Shown here: positions 61,596 to 64,000 of the stretch, piece after piece
Position numbering within the stretch: the first letter of the stretch is position 1
Layout: each line of letters begins with the position of its first letter
Assembly: GCF_964036595.1 (NCBI RefSeq)
Contig: NZ_OZ038523.1
Location: forward strand, 2,858,501-2,922,500
DNA from: Tenacibaculum sp. 190524A05c
Lineage (GTDB): Bacteria > Bacteroidota > Bacteroidia > Flavobacteriales > Flavobacteriaceae
Reading direction: 5' to 3'
DNA length: 64,000 bases
Program-made: the position numbers and the translations under genes
Notes under the pieces: generated by a model
What the model was told of the DNA's origin: nothing
The model's database searches: none
What the model saw: only the letters and a program-made list of their open reading frames with translations

Positions 61596-61853
61596 TTATA
61601 ATAATTGATCAGTCATACTGACTTTTATCAGCCTATAATCCACATTCTTTTTATTATATTTGTGGTACAAACAACTAAAGCTCTAAAAATGTATTGGTTA
61701 GGCTTATTATCGCACTTAAAATTTATGATTAAGCGAAATCCTGAATAGTGGATTAATACACCAATTTATCAATTTGAAATTGTAACAAGCAATATTCAAA
61801 ATCTTCTCGAATAGCTGTTACAAGAGTCCATTAACAAAATAAAATATTGATTT
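61596..61853 (+). promoter_or_regulatory. Structured leader region of hmgA-hppD
   Basis: This is the longest gene-free stretch in the window. It holds, in order: CTGAC-TTTT-ATCAG (61618-61631), a CRP/FNR-type palindrome; a -7 box, TATATTTG (61655-61662); a 19-codon frame (61689-61748); and an inverted repeat TTGTAACA (61780-61787) with TGTTACAA (61816-61823), extended by GC and ATTC/GAAT pairs. The predicted leader is about 185 bases long, unusually long for this window. Confidence 0.6.
61689..61748 (+). CDS. Possible 19-residue leader peptide of hmgA
   Basis: ATG at 61689, stop TAG at 61746-61748. The product, MYWLGLLSHLKFMIKRNPE, includes Tyr, Trp and Phe. It lies 27 bases after the -7 box and before a hairpin, upstream of tyrosine-degradation genes. 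It may be chance; there is no comparative support. Confidence 0.3.
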   Translation: MYWLGLLSHLKFMIKRNPE

Positions 61854-63014
61854 ATGCCTTTTTATCATAAATTAGGAAAAATACCACCAAAGCGTCATAC
61901 GCAATTCCGTAAAGAAGATGGGAGTTTGTATTATGAGCAATTATTTGGTACTATTGGGTTCGACGGAATGTCATCAAACTTGTATCACGAGCAAAGACCA
62001 ACCCAAGTTAAAGAAATAAAGAAACAATATTCTGTTGCGCCAAAAATCGCAAAGAAAAATAATATTCAATCATATCGTTTTAGAGGATTTCAAGTTCCTC
62101 AAGAACAAGATTACTTAGACAGTAGAAAAATTGTATTAACAAACTCTGACTGTAATATTATTCTATCTGCACCAAAATCTTCAACAAAAGATTATTTCTA
62201 TAAGAATACGGATGCAGATGAGGTAATTTTTGTGCACAGAGGAACTGGTAAGTTAAGAACTCATATGGGGAATCTTGATTTCAAATATGGAGATTACTTG
62301 GTAATTCCTCGTGGTATGATTTACAAATTAGATTTTGACACTGAAGACAATCGTTTATTCATTGTAGAATCATACAGACCAGTTTACACACCTAAAAGAT
62401 ATCGCAATTGGTTCGGGCAATTATTAGAACACGCTCCATTTTGTGAAAGAGATATTCGTCAACCTTATGAGTTGGAAACTTATGATGAAAAGGGAGACTT
62501 TTTAATTAAAATTAAAAAGCAAGACGAAATTATAGAAATGGTGTATGCAACTCATCCTTTTGATGTTGTAGGTTATGATGGATTTAATTATCCATATGCA
62601 TTTTCTATTCATGATTTTGAACCAATAACAGGAAGAGTTCACCAACCACCACCAGTACATCAAACATTTGAAACAGATGCCTTTGTAATCTGTAGTTTTG
62701 TGCCAAGGTTGTATGATTATCATCCACAAGCAATTCCTGCTCCTTATAACCATAGTAATATTGATTCTGATGAAGTTCTATATTATGTTGATGGAGATTT
62801 TATGAGTAGAAATGATATTGATGCAGGACATATTTCGCTTCATCCTGCCGGAATTCCTCATGGTCCACACCCTGGAGCAACAGAGAGAAGTATTGGTCAA
62901 ACAGTAACAGAAGAGTTGGCTGTAATGGTAGATACATTTAAGCCATTAATGGTTACAGAAGAAGCGATGAAAATAGCCGATGAAAAGTATTTTCAATCTT
63001 GGTTAGAAGAATAA
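61854..63014 (+). CDS. hmgA: Homogentisate 1,2-dioxygenase
   Basis: 386-residue iron dioxygenase that opens the ring of homogentisate to maleylacetoacetate in tyrosine and phenylalanine breakdown. It has the bicupin layout; the iron-site region is ISLHPAGIPHGPHPGATE (about 325-342). The segment FVHRGTGKLRTHMGNLDFKYG is the first cupin. It is about 50 residues shorter than the human enzyme, a usual bacterial length. It is followed after 18 bases by the 4-hydroxyphenylpyruvate dioxygenase gene. Confidence 0.95.
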   Translation: MPFYHKLGKIPPKRHTQFRKEDGSLYYEQLFGTIGFDGMSSNLYHEQRPTQVKEIKKQYSVAPKIAKKNNIQSYRFRGFQVPQEQDYLDSRKIVLTNSDCNIILSAPKSSTKDYFYKNTDADEVIFVHRGTGKLRTHMGNLDFKYGDYLVIPRGMIYKLDFDTEDNRLFIVESYRPVYTPKRYRNWFGQLLEHAPFCERDIRQPYELETYDEKGDFLIKIKKQDEIIEMVYATHPFDVVGYDGFNYPYAFSIHDFEPITGRVHQPPPVHQTFETDAFVICSFVPRLYDYHPQAIPAPYNHSNIDSDEVLYYVDGDFMSRNDIDAGHISLHPAGIPHGPHPGATERSIGQTVTEELAVMVDTFKPLMVTEEAMKIADEKYFQSWLEE

Positions 63015-63032
63015 TTTAAATTTAGAAAAGAC

Positions 63033-64000
63033 ATGTCAAAAGATATAAAATCAGTAAACTACGGTTTAGAAAAAATATTCGAAGGAGCTCAAGATTTCCT
63101 TCCACTTTTAGGAACAGATTACGTTGAATTTTACGTAGGAAATGCAAAACAAGCTGCACACTTCTATAAAACAGCTTTTGGGTTTCAATCATTAGCATAT
63201 AGAGGATTAGAAACAGGTTCAAAAGACGAAGTAAGCTACGTATTAGTTCAAGACAAAATTCGTTTAGTTTTAACAACTCCATTAAACAGTAAATCACCAA
63301 TTAATGATCATATTGTTAAACATGGAGATGGTGTAAAAGTGGTTGCGCTTTGGGTTGAAGATGCTCGTTCTGCTTGGGAAGAAACTACAAAAAGAGGAGC
63401 AAAATCATATATGGAACCAACTGTAATGACTGATGAAGACGGAGAGGTTGTTCGTTCTGGAATTTACACATACGGAGAAACTGTTCATATGTTTGTAGAG
63501 CGTAAAAACTACAAAGGAACATTTATGCCAGGTTTTATGGATTGGAAATCTGATTATAATCCACCATCAGCAGGTTTAAAGTATATCGACCACATGGTAG
63601 GAAATGTTGGTTGGGGACAAATGAACAAATGGGTAAAATGGTATGAAGAAGTGATGGGATTCGAGAACTTCTTATCATTTGACGACAAACAAATCCATAC
63701 AGAATACTCTGCATTAATGAGTAAAGTAATGAGTAATGGAAATGGGCGTGTAAAATTCCCGATTAACGAACCAGCAAAAGCTGCAAAGAGATCTCAAATT
63801 GAAGAGTATTTAGATTTTTATGAAGGTGAAGGAGTTCAGCATATTGCAGTTGCTACGGATGATATTATTAAAACAGTATCGCAATTAAGAGCAAATGGTG
63901 TAGAGTTTTTGCCTCCACCACCGCAATCATATTATGATATGATTCCTGAACGTTTAGGAGATCATATGGAAATCATGAAGGAAGATATATCTAAACTTCA
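63033..64000 (+). CDS. hppD: 4-hydroxyphenylpyruvate dioxygenase (5' part; runs off the window)
   Basis: The frame starts at ATG 63033 (MSKDIKSVNYGLEKIF) and is open to the window end, about 322 of the usual 370-390 residues. The two VOC halves are seen. Iron ligands His in KYIDHMVGNVGWGQM and His in GVQHIAVATDDI are present, and the third (Glu) region ERLGDHMEIMKED is reached at the end. It converts 4-hydroxyphenylpyruvate to homogentisate, the substrate of the neighbouring enzyme. Confidence 0.95.
   Translation, partial: MSKDIKSVNYGLEKIFEGAQDFLPLLGTDYVEFYVGNAKQAAHFYKTAFGFQSLAYRGLETGSKDEVSYVLVQDKIRLVLTTPLNSKSPINDHIVKHGDGVKVVALWVEDARSAWEETTKRGAKSYMEPTVMTDEDGEVVRSGIYTYGETVHMFVERKNYKGTFMPGFMDWKSDYNPPSAGLKYIDHMVGNVGWGQMNKWVKWYEEVMGFENFLSFDDKQIHTEYSALMSKVMSNGNGRVKFPINEPAKAAKRSQIEEYLDFYEGEGVQHIAVATDDIIKTVSQLRANGVEFLPPPPQSYYDMIPERLGDHMEIMKEDISKL

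Noticed and set aside
61956-61963. Another GGTTCGAC copy, inside hmgA
   Set aside because: A single half-site within a coding region, far from the AraC genes; chance is the simplest explanation.
1-64000. tRNA, rRNA, CRISPR, prophage, insertion sequence or transfer island
   Set aside because: I found no cloverleaf, no spaced direct repeats, no transposase or integrase and no clear composition break by eye. A dedicated tRNA scan and GC-skew plot would be needed to exclude them fully.

Overview
The window is AT-rich DNA from a bacterium of the Bacteroidetes, almost certainly the family Flavobacteriaceae (a marine genus such as Tenacibaculum or Polaribacter would fit, but the genus is an inference). 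Three things point there: the gliding-motility block mutY-ssb-gldE-gldD, the recurring promoter element TAnnTTTG with an occasional upstream TTG, and the absence of Shine-Dalgarno sequences together with many TTG or GTG starts. It reads as ordinary chromosome. I see no insertion sequence, prophage, CRISPR array, tRNA or rRNA.

Layout. 1-6.0 kb: tail of a barrel protein, RNase G, a 29-residue basic peptide and HU (all leftward), then mutY-ssb-gldE-gldD. 6.1-17 kb: a membrane-anchored LAS-type peptidase, heme A synthase, a Cys-rich metal-binding lipoprotein, an EamA transporter, a pair of M16 peptidases (one active, one without zinc ligands), L21-L27, an HD hydrolase, aspartate-semialdehyde dehydrogenase and TrhO. 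17-25 kb: DNA polymerase IV, a LytTR/LytS-type two-component pair, and a leftward operon holB-lipoprotein-histidine kinase-enoyl-CoA hydratase. 25-28.6 kb: feoA-feoB with a 39-residue Cys-tailed partner, then an unusual signal peptidase I.

28.6-39.4 kb is the most distinctive region. Two RND pumps, one adaptor lipoprotein and one TolC-like protein are arranged around three small secreted-protein genes: a six-cysteine peptide, a beta-propeller lipoprotein and a DUF1573 lipoprotein. The leftward pump has a complete frame but no ATG, GTG or TTG start. 39.5-52.7 kb holds a 1125-residue outer-membrane protein, BrnQ, two divergent alpha/beta hydrolases, two tandem membrane-embedded AraC regulators feeding into a TonB-type receptor, and small barrel proteins. 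52.8-56.3 kb is a conserved flavobacterial housekeeping stretch (upp, DUF6427, DUF6341, trmB, LysE, alkyltransferase-like protein).

56.4-64 kb is iron- and oxygen-related: Mrp and NifU (Fe-S assembly), a ferredoxin reductase, a di-iron hydroxylase and a 2Fe-2S ferredoxin that could form one electron chain, ferritin, then homogentisate dioxygenase and the start of 4-hydroxyphenylpyruvate dioxygenase (tyrosine catabolism). Two 14-bp palindromes of the same form, CTGAY-TTTT-RTCAG, lie upstream of the reductase and of the tyrosine genes and may mark a shared CRP/FNR-type regulator.
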